NCBI GenBank assembly: GCA_005788815.1
Contig: SYAZ01000069.1
Coordinates: forward strand, 1 to 44,039
Length of the DNA: 44,039 bases
Origin: Actinomycetota bacterium
Lineage (GTDB): Bacteria > Actinomycetota > Acidimicrobiia > Acidimicrobiales > Ilumatobacteraceae
Reading direction: 5' to 3'
The notes beneath the pieces are model-generated. The model was not told where the DNA came from and did no database searches. It saw nothing but the letters and a program-made list of their open reading frames with translations. Made by a program: the position numbers and the translations under genes. Shown here one piece after another: positions 35,777 through 43,169 of this stretch (position 1 is its first letter; every line of letters starts with the position of its first letter).

Positions 35777-38383
35777 CTACTGGATTGTTTGGCGCCTCCT
35801 GCGGCGCGTCGCTGCAGGAATGAAGATTCCTGCGAAGCCAGCGAGAGCGAGGGGTATGGCAATAAGTAAGCGAGACAGTAGTGACGTTGTATCGATTGCC
35901 CCCACTGCAATTCCGAGACCAATAATGACAGCCTGACCTTGATCATTTTGACCGTCGAGAACAATTCGATGGTCACCAGATTCAAGTGCTCTCGGAAGAT
36001 CAAATGCCCCCGAGATTGCACCCGATGCAGACGCTTCAACAGTTCCGAGTCGCATAGGAGTGGAATACATCCACACCTCAACATCTTCACCAGCGTTGTA
36101 TCCCTTTGCTTCAATAACAATCTTGTCGTCTGGGTTTAGCCGAAGGTTTCCGTCTTCATCAAGCGACACCACTTCTCCATCTGGTGTGAGACCTGAGAAG
36201 ATGGCAGACACACCAGCGGCGACGGCGGTCACTCTGTTGCTACTGCGACTCAACGAAACGGAAACAATCTCGCCGTCAACGAGTGCACCTGCTTCACCAG
36301 TTGTCACTTTTGGTACAGAAGGTGCTGGAAATGTGGTGCTTGTCGTGGATGTCGTGGAGACGGATGGTTGCATCGGCTGAACAGTCGTGGCCGTGCCACT
36401 CTTATTTTGAGAATCATCAGAGTTTCCACCGGTTGAACCACTTTCGTTTGATGTGACCATCGTGGTGCTTGACGACAATGGAGCAGTTGTGGCTGAGTTG
36501 GAGGGAATTGTCGAAGTTGACCCACCAGCCGCAATCACAAAAACAACGTCTGCGGTTCCCTGCAAGTAAGTGCTGGTTGCTGCTGCTGTTGCACGAACGG
36601 TGCAACTACCTGCAGTCGAAAATGTGAGGACACCCGTTGTTGATGCAACTGAACACCCCGTTGAACCAGCGCTCACCACCGAGTAAGACAACGTGCCGTT
36701 ACCGTTCGTGCTCGCCAACGAACTTGGAGTTCGTGGAGAGTCGCTCACCAACAACGAAGTCGTGGGCGACCATGTCACTGTTTGGGGAGACTGAACAATC
36801 GGAGACGAGTACTTCACTAGGAAAGGGAAACTCGACGCACCACTCGCGACTTTGTCACCACTTGAGTTAGCACCACCAATACCGTTGCCGGCGAAGTCGA
36901 TTGAACCTGCAAAAAGGTCACCAATATGAATCGTTGAACCGTCAGGTGAAACATCTATTCCACCGAGGAATCCTCCGTCAGCACTTGTTCCGCCTCCGCG
37001 CAGTGCCCATTCGAACGATCCAGACGTCGCGTACTTCGCCGTGAACACATCGGTTCCGCCTGCGGAAACGAGGTCACCATCACCGCCTGCACCATCACCA
37101 GCAAAATCGACTGTGCCGTTGAACGCCCCCGTGATGTAATAGTTGCCAGCAGAATCAACATCTCCATCAACTGGGTTCTCATCGCCCGTTGAGCCATAAC
37201 GTTTTGACCACACAAGAGCCCCGGAACTTGAGTATTTCGCCACCATCGCGTCGTTTCCTCCCGCAGAGACCAGGTCATCTGCTGCGTTGGCACCACCAAT
37301 TCCATCTCCAGCACTATCCATCGTCAGTTTGAAATATGCCGTCACCATCACGCTGTTGCTCGAGCCAATACTGATGTCAGCGCCCCAGTCATAGCCCGTT
37401 GAACCGACCGACTTCGTCCACGTGAGTGCACCTGAAGGGGTGTACTTAGCAATGTACGCGTCGTAGCTACCCCTGCCGGCAACGTCACCAGCTCCACCGA
37501 TTCCATCTCCACCAAAGTCGGTCACGCCGGAAGCTGAGTTACCAATCACAAGAACATTGTTCGATGAATCTGTCGTGATTTCTTGTGGCCATTCGGTGCT
37601 GGTTCCCCCAATTCGATTTGCCCACTGATAGACGCCCGCAGAGTTGTACTTCACAACTGCGGCATCTGCTGTGCCGCCCATACTCACAAGATCGCCCACT
37701 CCACCAATTCCGTCTTGTCCAAAGTCGGCAGTACCTGTAAACGGCACATGAAGATAGACGTTCTGTAAAGAGTCAGTGGACACTGCGCCTTGCCATCCAG
37801 AATCATTTCCCGTTCCACCTGCTCTCACCGCCCACACAAAGTTGCCAGCAGCTGAGTATTTGGCCGTAAACAAATCATTGGCGCCAAGACTCACGAGGTC
37901 GCCTGAACCTCCAATTCCGTCACCGGCGAAATCCACAGTTCCAGAAAATGACCCAGCAACAACAACGTTGTCGTTTGCGTCAACGGTGACTCCCGTCGTC
38001 AATTCAGAACCTGAGCTACTGAAGTGCTTCACCCACTGCAGAACGCCGTTCGAGTTGTACTGGGCAAGGTACGCGTCTTGAGAAGTGGTGACCACATCAC
38101 CGAAAGAGTTTGCACCACCAATTCCGTTACCAGCGAAATCCAAAGTTCCGCCAAGCCATCCCGTGATGTACGAGTTGCCATTGGAGTCAACAGCAACAGC
38201 GTTCACAGGGGCATTCGAAGAACCTGTACCGTCTCCACCAGCAATCCACGAAAAGGTTGGAGCGGTTGATGCTGCGCTCACGGGTGAATGGGTGGCTGTC
38301 ATAGCGATGAAGGGGGCGGTCACAACCGCCACTGTCAGGATTTTTGACCAGAAATTGGCCCGAATTGTCGTCACATTTTTCAT
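35777..38383 (-). CDS. Secreted SBBP-like repeat surface protein with C-terminal anchor (C)
   Basis: The 868-aa protein has a signal peptide (ILTVAVVTAPFIAMTATHSPVSA). Seven beta-propeller-like repeats follow over about 45-525, each with a DFAGDGIGG-type turn and an AKYSSSGALVW-type strand; these match SBBP beta-propeller repeats. One Ig-like domain, a Ser/Thr-rich linker and the shared C-terminal module, helix and RRRRR tail complete it. The C-terminal module is more divergent than in A and B but keeps VEVWMYSTP, GNLRLNPDD and GDHRIVLDG. Palindrome site 3 lies 44 bases upstream. Confidence 0.87.
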   Translation of the reverse strand: MKNVTTIRANFWSKILTVAVVTAPFIAMTATHSPVSAASTAPTFSWIAGGDGTGSSNAPVNAVAVDSNGNSYITGWLGGTLDFAGNGIGGANSFGDVVTTSQDAYLAQYNSNGVLQWVKHFSSSGSELTTGVTVDANDNVVVAGSFSGTVDFAGDGIGGSGDLVSLGANDLFTAKYSAAGNFVWAVRAGGTGNDSGWQGAVSTDSLQNVYLHVPFTGTADFGQDGIGGVGDLVSMGGTADAAVVKYNSAGVYQWANRIGGTSTEWPQEITTDSSNNVLVIGNSASGVTDFGGDGIGGAGDVAGRGSYDAYIAKYTPSGALTWTKSVGSTGYDWGADISIGSSNSVMVTAYFKLTMDSAGDGIGGANAADDLVSAGGNDAMVAKYSSSGALVWSKRYGSTGDENPVDGDVDSAGNYYITGAFNGTVDFAGDGAGGDGDLVSAGGTDVFTAKYATSGSFEWALRGGGTSADGGFLGGIDVSPDGSTIHIGDLFAGSIDFAGNGIGGANSSGDKVASGASSFPFLVKYSSPIVQSPQTVTWSPTTSLLVSDSPRTPSSLASTNGNGTLSYSVVSAGSTGCSVASTTGVLTFSTAGSCTVRATAAATSTYLQGTADVVFVIAAGGSTSTIPSNSATTAPLSSSTTMVTSNESGSTGGNSDDSQNKSGTATTVQPMQPSVSTTSTTSTTFPAPSVPKVTTGEAGALVDGEIVSVSLSRSSNRVTAVAAGVSAIFSGLTPDGEVVSLDEDGNLRLNPDDKIVIEAKGYNAGEDVEVWMYSTPMRLGTVEASASGAISGAFDLPRALESGDHRIVLDGQNDQGQAVIIGLGIAVGAIDTTSLLSRLLIAIPLALAGFAGIFIPAATRRRRRQTIQ

Positions 38384-38405
38384 GTTGCGCGTAACTTTCG
38401 TGAAA

Positions 38406-38443
38406 GGAATAGAGCTACCTTAACCCAACAGTCAATAACTGTC
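38406..38443 (-). promoter_or_regulatory. Promoter of surface gene C with palindrome site 3 in the -35
   Basis: AACAGT, CAATA, ACTGTC (38427-38443) is the third copy of the palindrome, with one mismatch in an arm. Read on the minus strand, -35 TTGACT (38430-38435) lies inside it, followed by an 18-base spacer and -10 TATTCC (38406-38411). Binding here should block transcription or, if it recruits polymerase, drive it. Confidence 0.6.
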
Positions 38444-38548
38444 CGAATCTTGGTACAGCACGAGGTAGCACCAAGGTTGTTGAGCAAGTACACGCCCGCA
38501 TAGCCTGACTAGTGCTGGGCTCCCCGTTCAGCGCATACACAAAACACC

Positions 38549-38670
38549 CCTTGCAGGGTTTGGGTGAAAGTCCCGACCGGCGGTATAGCCCGCGAACCCT
38601 CGTACTTCGGTGCGAGGGCCGACTCAGTGAGATTCTGAGGCCGACGGTAACAGTCCGGATGGGAGCAAGG
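38549..38670 (+). ncRNA. FMN riboswitch (RFN element)
   Basis: The conserved RFN core is complete: GGGTGAAAGTCCCGACCGGCGGT, AGCCCGCGA, a hairpin with ACCCTCG/CGAGGG, GTGAGATTC and GCCGACGGTAACAGTCCGG-ATGGGAG. P1 pairs CCTTGC (38549-38554) with GCAAGG (38665-38670). That 3' strand contains AAGG of the ribD ribosome-binding site, 7 bases before the ATG, so FMN binding should mask it directly. Translational control of the riboflavin operon is therefore likely. Confidence 0.95.
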
Positions 38671-38677
38671 ACACAAC

Positions 38678-39685
38678 ATGACTAACCACGAGGCGCTCAT
38701 GCGCCGTGCCATGCATATGGCTGAGACCGCGCGCATACATGCGCGACCTAATCCATGGGTGGGTGCTGTCGTTGTGTGTGTTGATGGAACTGTGTACGAA
38801 GGTGCCACGCAACCACCAGGTGGCCCGCACGCTGAAATTGTTGCGTTGAATTCTGCTCGTGAAGCTGGCGCTGATGTTCGTGGTGCCACCTTGTATTCCA
38901 CACTTGAACCGTGTTCGCATACTGGTCGCACTGGCCCGTGCACTGAAGCAATTATCTCCGCAGGAATTACATGTGTTGTTTCTGCAATTTCTGATCCTGA
39001 TGAACACGTTGCCGGCAGTGGATTTGATGCATTACGCGCAGCAGGCGTTGAAGTCATCACAGATGTGTTGGCCGACGACGTTTCTGAACAACTTGCGCCG
39101 TACTTACATCATCGTCGCACGGGTCGTGCGTTTGTGATGCTGAAGATGGCAACCACTCTTGATGCGCGCACTGCAATACCGAACGGACCGCGTTGGATTA
39201 CAGGCGAAGAGGCACGAGTGCGCGTGCATCAGTTGCGCGCAGAGAGCGACGCCATCGTTGTTGGCTCTGGAACTATTCCAGCAGATGACCCAGAACTCAC
39301 CGTTCGCCATGTTGAAGGAAAGTCTCCTCGCCGCATTGTGTTGTCGCGCAGTGGCTCAGTACATGCAACAGCAAAAGTGCAACCGTGTGAAGTGTGGAGT
39401 GGTTCACTCGACGCCCTTCTTGATTCGCTTGGCAGCGAAGGCGTGATCCAGTTAATGGTGGAAGGTGGGGCAACAATTGCGACTGCATTCCACGAACAAC
39501 ACCTCATCAATCGTTATGTCTTCCACATTGCTCCAATAGTGAGTGGAAGCGACAACGCACCCGGAGTATTTGCCGGAGACGAACCACTGCCCCTCACCGA
39601 TTGCCATCTGGTATCGGCCACTGCGCTTGGCGCAGATCTAGAGATCGTTATGAAACCCATACGAAAGAAAGTAGAAGCATCATGA
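38678..39685 (+). CDS. ribD: Bifunctional riboflavin deaminase/reductase
   Basis: This 335-aa enzyme carries out the second and third steps of riboflavin synthesis. The N-terminal deaminase has H51-A-E53 and C79/C88 (PCSHTGRTGPC) for zinc. The C-terminal reductase has MLKMATTLDARTA, GSGTIPADDPELTVR, VEGGATIATAF and a closing region typical of RibD. It starts directly behind the riboswitch. Its stop overlaps ribBA by 4 bases. Confidence 0.95.
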   Translation: MTNHEALMRRAMHMAETARIHARPNPWVGAVVVCVDGTVYEGATQPPGGPHAEIVALNSAREAGADVRGATLYSTLEPCSHTGRTGPCTEAIISAGITCVVSAISDPDEHVAGSGFDALRAAGVEVITDVLADDVSEQLAPYLHHRRTGRAFVMLKMATTLDARTAIPNGPRWITGEEARVRVHQLRAESDAIVVGSGTIPADDPELTVRHVEGKSPRRIVLSRSGSVHATAKVQPCEVWSGSLDALLDSLGSEGVIQLMVEGGATIATAFHEQHLINRYVFHIAPIVSGSDNAPGVFAGDEPLPLTDCHLVSATALGADLEIVMKPIRKKVEAS

Positions 39686-40917
39686 GTGACTCCCCACTTG
39701 CACCTATTGAAGATGTCATCGCAGCAATGGCTCGCGGTGAAATTGTCGTCATGGTGGACGACGAAGACCGTGAGAACGAAGGCGACTTCATCATGGCAGC
39801 CGAGTTTGCCACCGCTGAAAAACTTGCATTCATTGTGCGCTACTCCACTGGCGTTGTGTGTGCACCACTGACCGATGAACGTTGTGATGAATTGCGTCTG
39901 CCTCTCATGGTGGAACAAAACACCGAGAGCCAGCGCACTGCGTTCACCGACACGGTCGACCTTATTGAGGGAACAAGCACTGGAATTAGTGCAGCAGACC
40001 GCGCAGCAACATTGCGCGCACTCGCAGACCCCAGTTTGTCATTCCAATCATTTGCACGCCCTGGTCATATATTCCCCTTGCGTGCACGTAATGGTGGAGT
40101 ACTGAAGCGCGCGGGCCACACCGAAGCTGGTGTTGACCTTGCACGTTTGGCAGGTTGTGAACCAGCAGCCATCATTTGTGAAATTCAAAACGATGACGGC
40201 ACCATGATGCGCCTTCCTGGTCTGCGCAAGTTCTGTGCTGAACACAACTTGTTGTTGTCATCCATTGCACAACTCATTGAATATCGACGCCACAATGAGC
40301 GTCTCGTTGAACGCATGGGCGAAGCAACAGTTCCTACTGAATTTGGTGCTTTCACATGCGTTGCGTACAAGAGCACTATCGACAACATCGAACACCTCGC
40401 ATTTGTGAAGGGTGACGTCACAGGTGACGCGCCAATCCTCGTGCGTGTACACAGCGAGTGCCTCACTGGAGACGTTTTCGGATCACGTCGATGTGATTGT
40501 GGACCACAGTTGGCAACAGCCATGCAAATGGTGGACGAAGCCGGCGCAGGCGTCATTGTGTACCTCCGCGGGCATGAAGGTCGCGGTATTGGCATCGGAC
40601 ACAAGATTCGTGCGTACTCGTTGCAAGATGAAGGCTTCGACACGGTTGACGCAAATACTGAACTTGGCCTGCCCGTCGATAGTCGCGAATACGGAATTGG
40701 CGCACAGATTCTTGCCGACCTCGGCGTGCGTCAGTTACGCCTCATGACTAACAACCCAGCGAAATACGGCGGCCTTGGTGGCTACGGCTTATCTGTTGTG
40801 GAACGCGTTGCGCTCAACACTGTGCCCACACCAGAGAACGAAGTGTATTTGCGCACGAAGCGTGAACGCATGGGGCACCATATTGATATGCACGATGGCA
40901 AAGGAGAAGGAAAATGA
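39682..40917 (+). CDS. ribBA: Bifunctional DHBP synthase / GTP cyclohydrolase II
   Basis: This 411-aa enzyme makes both precursors of lumazine. The DHBP synthase half has VMVDDEDRENEGDFIMAAEF, RPGHIFPLRA and HTEAGVDLARLAG. The GTP cyclohydrolase II half has the zinc motif SECLTGDVFGSRRCDCGPQL and GHEGRGIGIGHKIRAY. I chose the ATG at 39682, which is coupled to the ribD stop; a frame to 39601 adds unrelated residues. It overlaps ribH by 4 bases. Confidence 0.95.
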   Translation: MSDSPLAPIEDVIAAMARGEIVVMVDDEDRENEGDFIMAAEFATAEKLAFIVRYSTGVVCAPLTDERCDELRLPLMVEQNTESQRTAFTDTVDLIEGTSTGISAADRAATLRALADPSLSFQSFARPGHIFPLRARNGGVLKRAGHTEAGVDLARLAGCEPAAIICEIQNDDGTMMRLPGLRKFCAEHNLLLSSIAQLIEYRRHNERLVERMGEATVPTEFGAFTCVAYKSTIDNIEHLAFVKGDVTGDAPILVRVHSECLTGDVFGSRRCDCGPQLATAMQMVDEAGAGVIVYLRGHEGRGIGIGHKIRAYSLQDEGFDTVDANTELGLPVDSREYGIGAQILADLGVRQLRLMTNNPAKYGGLGGYGLSVVERVALNTVPTPENEVYLRTKRERMGHHIDMHDGKGEGK

Positions 40918-41396
40918 CACGAGCCGGATCTAGCGGGGCAGTTCCTGAACTACATGGTGAAGGATTACGTATTGGAATTGTCTCAGCGCGTTTCAACGAC
41001 CACATTGTCACCAACTTGCGTGATGGTGCACTACGCGGGTTAGAGCGTTGCGGAGTACGCGACAACGACATCGTCGAGCACTGGGTACCAGGCGCATTCG
41101 AAGTGCCTCTTGCTGCCAAAGTTCTGGCACAAAGCGGAACAGTCGATGCAATCATTTGTCTGGGCACCGTTATTCGAGGCGACACGCCTCATTTTGAGTA
41201 TGTCTGCGAAGCCTCTACACACGGAATCCTTGATGCCCAAATGACCACTGGCGTGCCCGTCATGTTTGGAGTGTTGACGTTGAACACCGAACAACAAGCA
41301 ATCGATCGCAGTGGCCCAGGAATTGATAACAAAGGTGACGAAGCTGCAATGGGCGCCGTAGAGATGGCACTTCTTATCAAGAAACTTCGCAACTAA
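40914..41396 (+). CDS. ribH: 6,7-dimethyl-8-ribityllumazine synthase
   Basis: This 160-aa enzyme condenses the two precursors into lumazine. Signature parts are IVSARFNDHIV, WVPGAFEVPLAAKVLA, ICLGTVIRGDTPHFEYVC with the catalytic His, and PVMFGVLTLNTEQQAIDR. It is the last gene of the operon. A riboflavin synthase (ribE) is not encoded here, though it usually lies between ribD and ribBA in actinobacteria. Confidence 0.96.
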   Translation: MTRAGSSGAVPELHGEGLRIGIVSARFNDHIVTNLRDGALRGLERCGVRDNDIVEHWVPGAFEVPLAAKVLAQSGTVDAIICLGTVIRGDTPHFEYVCEASTHGILDAQMTTGVPVMFGVLTLNTEQQAIDRSGPGIDNKGDEAAMGAVEMALLIKKLRN

Positions 41397-41415
41397 ATAG
41401 TTCCCACTGACGTAG

Positions 41416-41448
41416 TCCTTCGCACACAAGTATGCGAAGGAGGTTCGC
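41416..41448 (+). promoter_or_regulatory. Mutually exclusive hairpins over the phospholipase RBS
   Basis: TCCTTCGCA (41416-41424) can pair with TGCGAAGGA (41433-41441), a 9-base stem that buries the GAAGG of the ribosome-binding site. Alternatively GCGAA (41434-41438) pairs with TTCGC (41444-41448), leaving GGAGG as an exposed loop just before the ATG at 41449. The middle segment can take only one partner, so this is a plausible on/off RNA switch or thermosensor. Confidence 0.5.
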
Positions 41449-41883
41449 ATGGCTTTCATGTGTTCACTCGTTGCCACTGCGGGATTATCGGTGGCCCTCT
41501 TCTCCCCGCCATCGCCACGGGCCCAAATCGATACATACGTCTTTCGTACACCGCTTGCAACTTTCATCAGCATTGCCGATTCGCCCGCACATGACACACG
41601 TCTCGACTGGAGTTCAGATGGTTGTTCAGCACCCATCATTCAAAGCACCGGAAGAACTTTTGATTTTCACAATGCGTGTCGCAGGCATGATTTTGCCTAC
41701 AGAAACTATTCACGTCTCGACAATGGAGCGAGATGGGCTCCTTCGTTGCGAGCACGAGTTGACGCAGTATTTCTGAAAGACATGCGGGCAGACTGTGCTC
41801 GTCGACCGCGAGTAGTGCGAGCGTCATGCACATTGTGGGCTACAACGTTCCATCGGTTCGTGCGAACCTATGCGGGCCCTTAA
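41449..41883 (+). CDS. Secreted prokaryotic-type phospholipase A2
   Basis: This 144-aa protein has a signal peptide (CSLVATAGLSVALFSPPSPRAQ) and the prokaryotic PLA2 signature: WSSDGCSAP, then FDFHNACRRHDFAYRNY with catalytic H80-D81. Four cysteines (C59/C77, C116/C127) fit two disulfides. It should hydrolyse sn-2 acyl chains of phospholipids outside the cell. The start has GAAGGAGG, within a hairpin. The stop overlaps the convergent Nudix stop. Confidence 0.85.
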   Translation: MAFMCSLVATAGLSVALFSPPSPRAQIDTYVFRTPLATFISIADSPAHDTRLDWSSDGCSAPIIQSTGRTFDFHNACRRHDFAYRNYSRLDNGARWAPSLRARVDAVFLKDMRADCARRPRVVRASCTLWATTFHRFVRTYAGP

Positions 41884-42569
41884 TGCTGTGCGGTCACCAC
41901 GCTGAGCAACTGATACAACAGGCGACCAGTAGCACCCCAGATTGTTTCATCGTCTAACTCAAAGAAGTGAAGATTGATATCACCCCGGGGAGTTGACCAC
42001 CATTCACTTCTATATGTATCTGGTCGAGTCAATTCAATAAGTGGAACTGTGAACACTCGTGCCACCTCACCAACATCGCCTTCAAGAAATGGCTCGCCAT
42101 CAATGCGCGCTAACACGGGCGTGATGTGGCTGTTACTGACGAATGTTGTGATTGGTTGCATGGTGCCCAACACATTGACCATCTGTATCGGAAGAGCAAC
42201 CTCTTCGTATGCCTCACGAATTGCGGTGTGGTGAGGAAGCTCGCCTTCTTCCATACGCCCACCAGGGAAAGACACTTCTCCAGCATGGCTACGCAAATGA
42301 TCTGCCCGACGAGTGAGCAAGACAGAAGGAACTTTGTTCACCAACATCAACGGAACAAGAACAGCAGCTGCACGCGCTTCGGCAACCCACTCTTGATTGA
42401 GTTCTTCATTGGGCTGCACGGTTCCGTTCGCATGCACGACAAGACGACGTTCTATTTCGTCAATATCGTGAAGGACTGAAAGGTCGAGCGATTGCCAGTG
42501 TGGCGCATCGCCGAAACGCCAATCATCTGGACGCGGAATGTGCTGAGCACCACCGCGGCGATGGGTCAC
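41880..42569 (-). CDS. Nudix hydrolase, CoA-pyrophosphatase-like
   Basis: This 229-aa protein has a full Nudix box at about 104-126 (GGRMEEGELPHHTAIREAYEEVAL). The preceding HAGEVSFPGG matches the CoA diphosphatase NudL subgroup, which cleaves CoA to 4'-phosphopantetheine and ADP derivatives. The start is a GTG that overlaps the stop of a 56-aa gene by 4 bases, so the two are co-translated. Confidence 0.88.
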   Translation of the reverse strand: MTHRRGGAQHIPRPDDWRFGDAPHWQSLDLSVLHDIDEIERRLVVHANGTVQPNEELNQEWVAEARAAAVLVPLMLVNKVPSVLLTRRADHLRSHAGEVSFPGGRMEEGELPHHTAIREAYEEVALPIQMVNVLGTMQPITTFVSNSHITPVLARIDGEPFLEGDVGEVARVFTVPLIELTRPDTYRSEWWSTPRGDINLHFFELDDETIWGATGRLLYQLLSVVTAQH

Positions 42570-42736
42570 GATTCAGTTGGCGTCCACCCAGACGCCTTCA
42601 ACTGTGCAAGCACTTCTGCCATGCCAGCGGTTTTGAGATTGGCAAGAATGCGTCCAGGCATCTCTTCACCTTTTTCCCATAATTCCCAAGCTGCAATCAA
42701 CTTATTTAGATCTGCTACGGGTCGTTCGAATGCCAT
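42566..42736 (-). CDS. Small conserved-looking protein upstream of nudix gene (56 aa)
   Basis: Reading MAFERPVADLNKLIAAWELW then EKGEEMPGRILANLKTAGMA and ending SGWTPTES, this frame is amphipathic and helical, with a WELWEKGEE pair and a PGRILANLK turn. I recall short proteins of this kind beside Nudix/CoA pyrophosphatase genes in actinobacteria, but no function is known to me. It overlaps the upstream membrane-protein gene by 35 bases and the Nudix start by 4. Good codon structure and coupling support it. Confidence 0.7.
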   Translation of the reverse strand: MAFERPVADLNKLIAAWELWEKGEEMPGRILANLKTAGMAEVLAQLKASGWTPTES

Positions 42737-43058
42737 ACCCAAAGCGTACCGAGATGAACACCTCTGCCACCCCAGTCAAGATAAGTGTTGCGCGATTCGT
42801 CATGTCCAGACTTCCAAGAAATGCAACGACGATGGTACCCAGACCAAGGAAAATGCCTAGGGCGCGATGCGTTCCCGTATTGAAAACACGAAACGCAGAT
42901 AGTGGCCCATCGAACAGAGCCGCATTGAGTAGCACTGCGCCAGCAACTAGGGCCGGCGCAATCGGGTCTACAGCGCGAGATGCATACGAGGCCAGCATCA
43001 GAGCGACTGCGTATTCAAGTAATTGAAAGACCCACACTCCGGTCCAACGTTTCTGCAT
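42702..43058 (-). CDS. Four-helix membrane protein
   Basis: This 118-aa protein has four hydrophobic stretches: WVFQLLEYAVALMLASY, AIAPALVAGAVLLNAALF-like, HRALGIFLGLGTIVVAFLG, and RATLILTGVAEVFISV, with a basic tail. No family is recognised. It follows the groEL terminator and overlaps the 56-aa gene, with which it probably forms an operon ending in the Nudix gene. Confidence 0.7.
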   Translation of the reverse strand: MQKRWTGVWVFQLLEYAVALMLASYASRAVDPIAPALVAGAVLLNAALFDGPLSAFRVFNTGTHRALGIFLGLGTIVVAFLGSLDMTNRATLILTGVAEVFISVRFGYGIRTTRSRSK

Positions 43059-43082
43059 GCCTACACCGTAGGCGTAGAAAGA

Positions 43083-43116
43083 TTGATGGCCCGGACCATT
43101 CGGTCCGGGCCATCAA
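43083..43116 (-). terminator. Rho-independent terminator of groEL
   Basis: TTGATGGCCCGGACC and GGTCCGGGCCATCAA form a perfect 15-base stem with an ATTC loop. On the minus strand it is followed by TCTTTCT, a short U-rich tract. The plus strand has no U tract, so it ends groEL transcription. Confidence 0.88.
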
Positions 43117-43169
43117 CGGGAGGCTCTGGGTACAACCGACCCAAGGATGTGTTTATTCCGAATTCGGAA

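Noticed and set aside
36900-38200. Regularly spaced short repeats (ACCACCAATTCCGTC-like) that could look like a CRISPR array
   Set aside because: They are in frame and encode the DGIGG turn of the SBBP-like repeats of surface protein C; spacing and sequence vary as in protein repeats, and no cas gene is present.
38449-38475. CTTGGT/ACCAAG dyad upstream of the riboswitch
   Set aside because: Only 6-base arms with a 15-base loop; likely chance.
38509-39060. A 183-codon minus-strand frame across the riboswitch and ribD
   Set aside because: It runs antisense to a conserved RNA and a clear ribD; its translation has no protein-family character.
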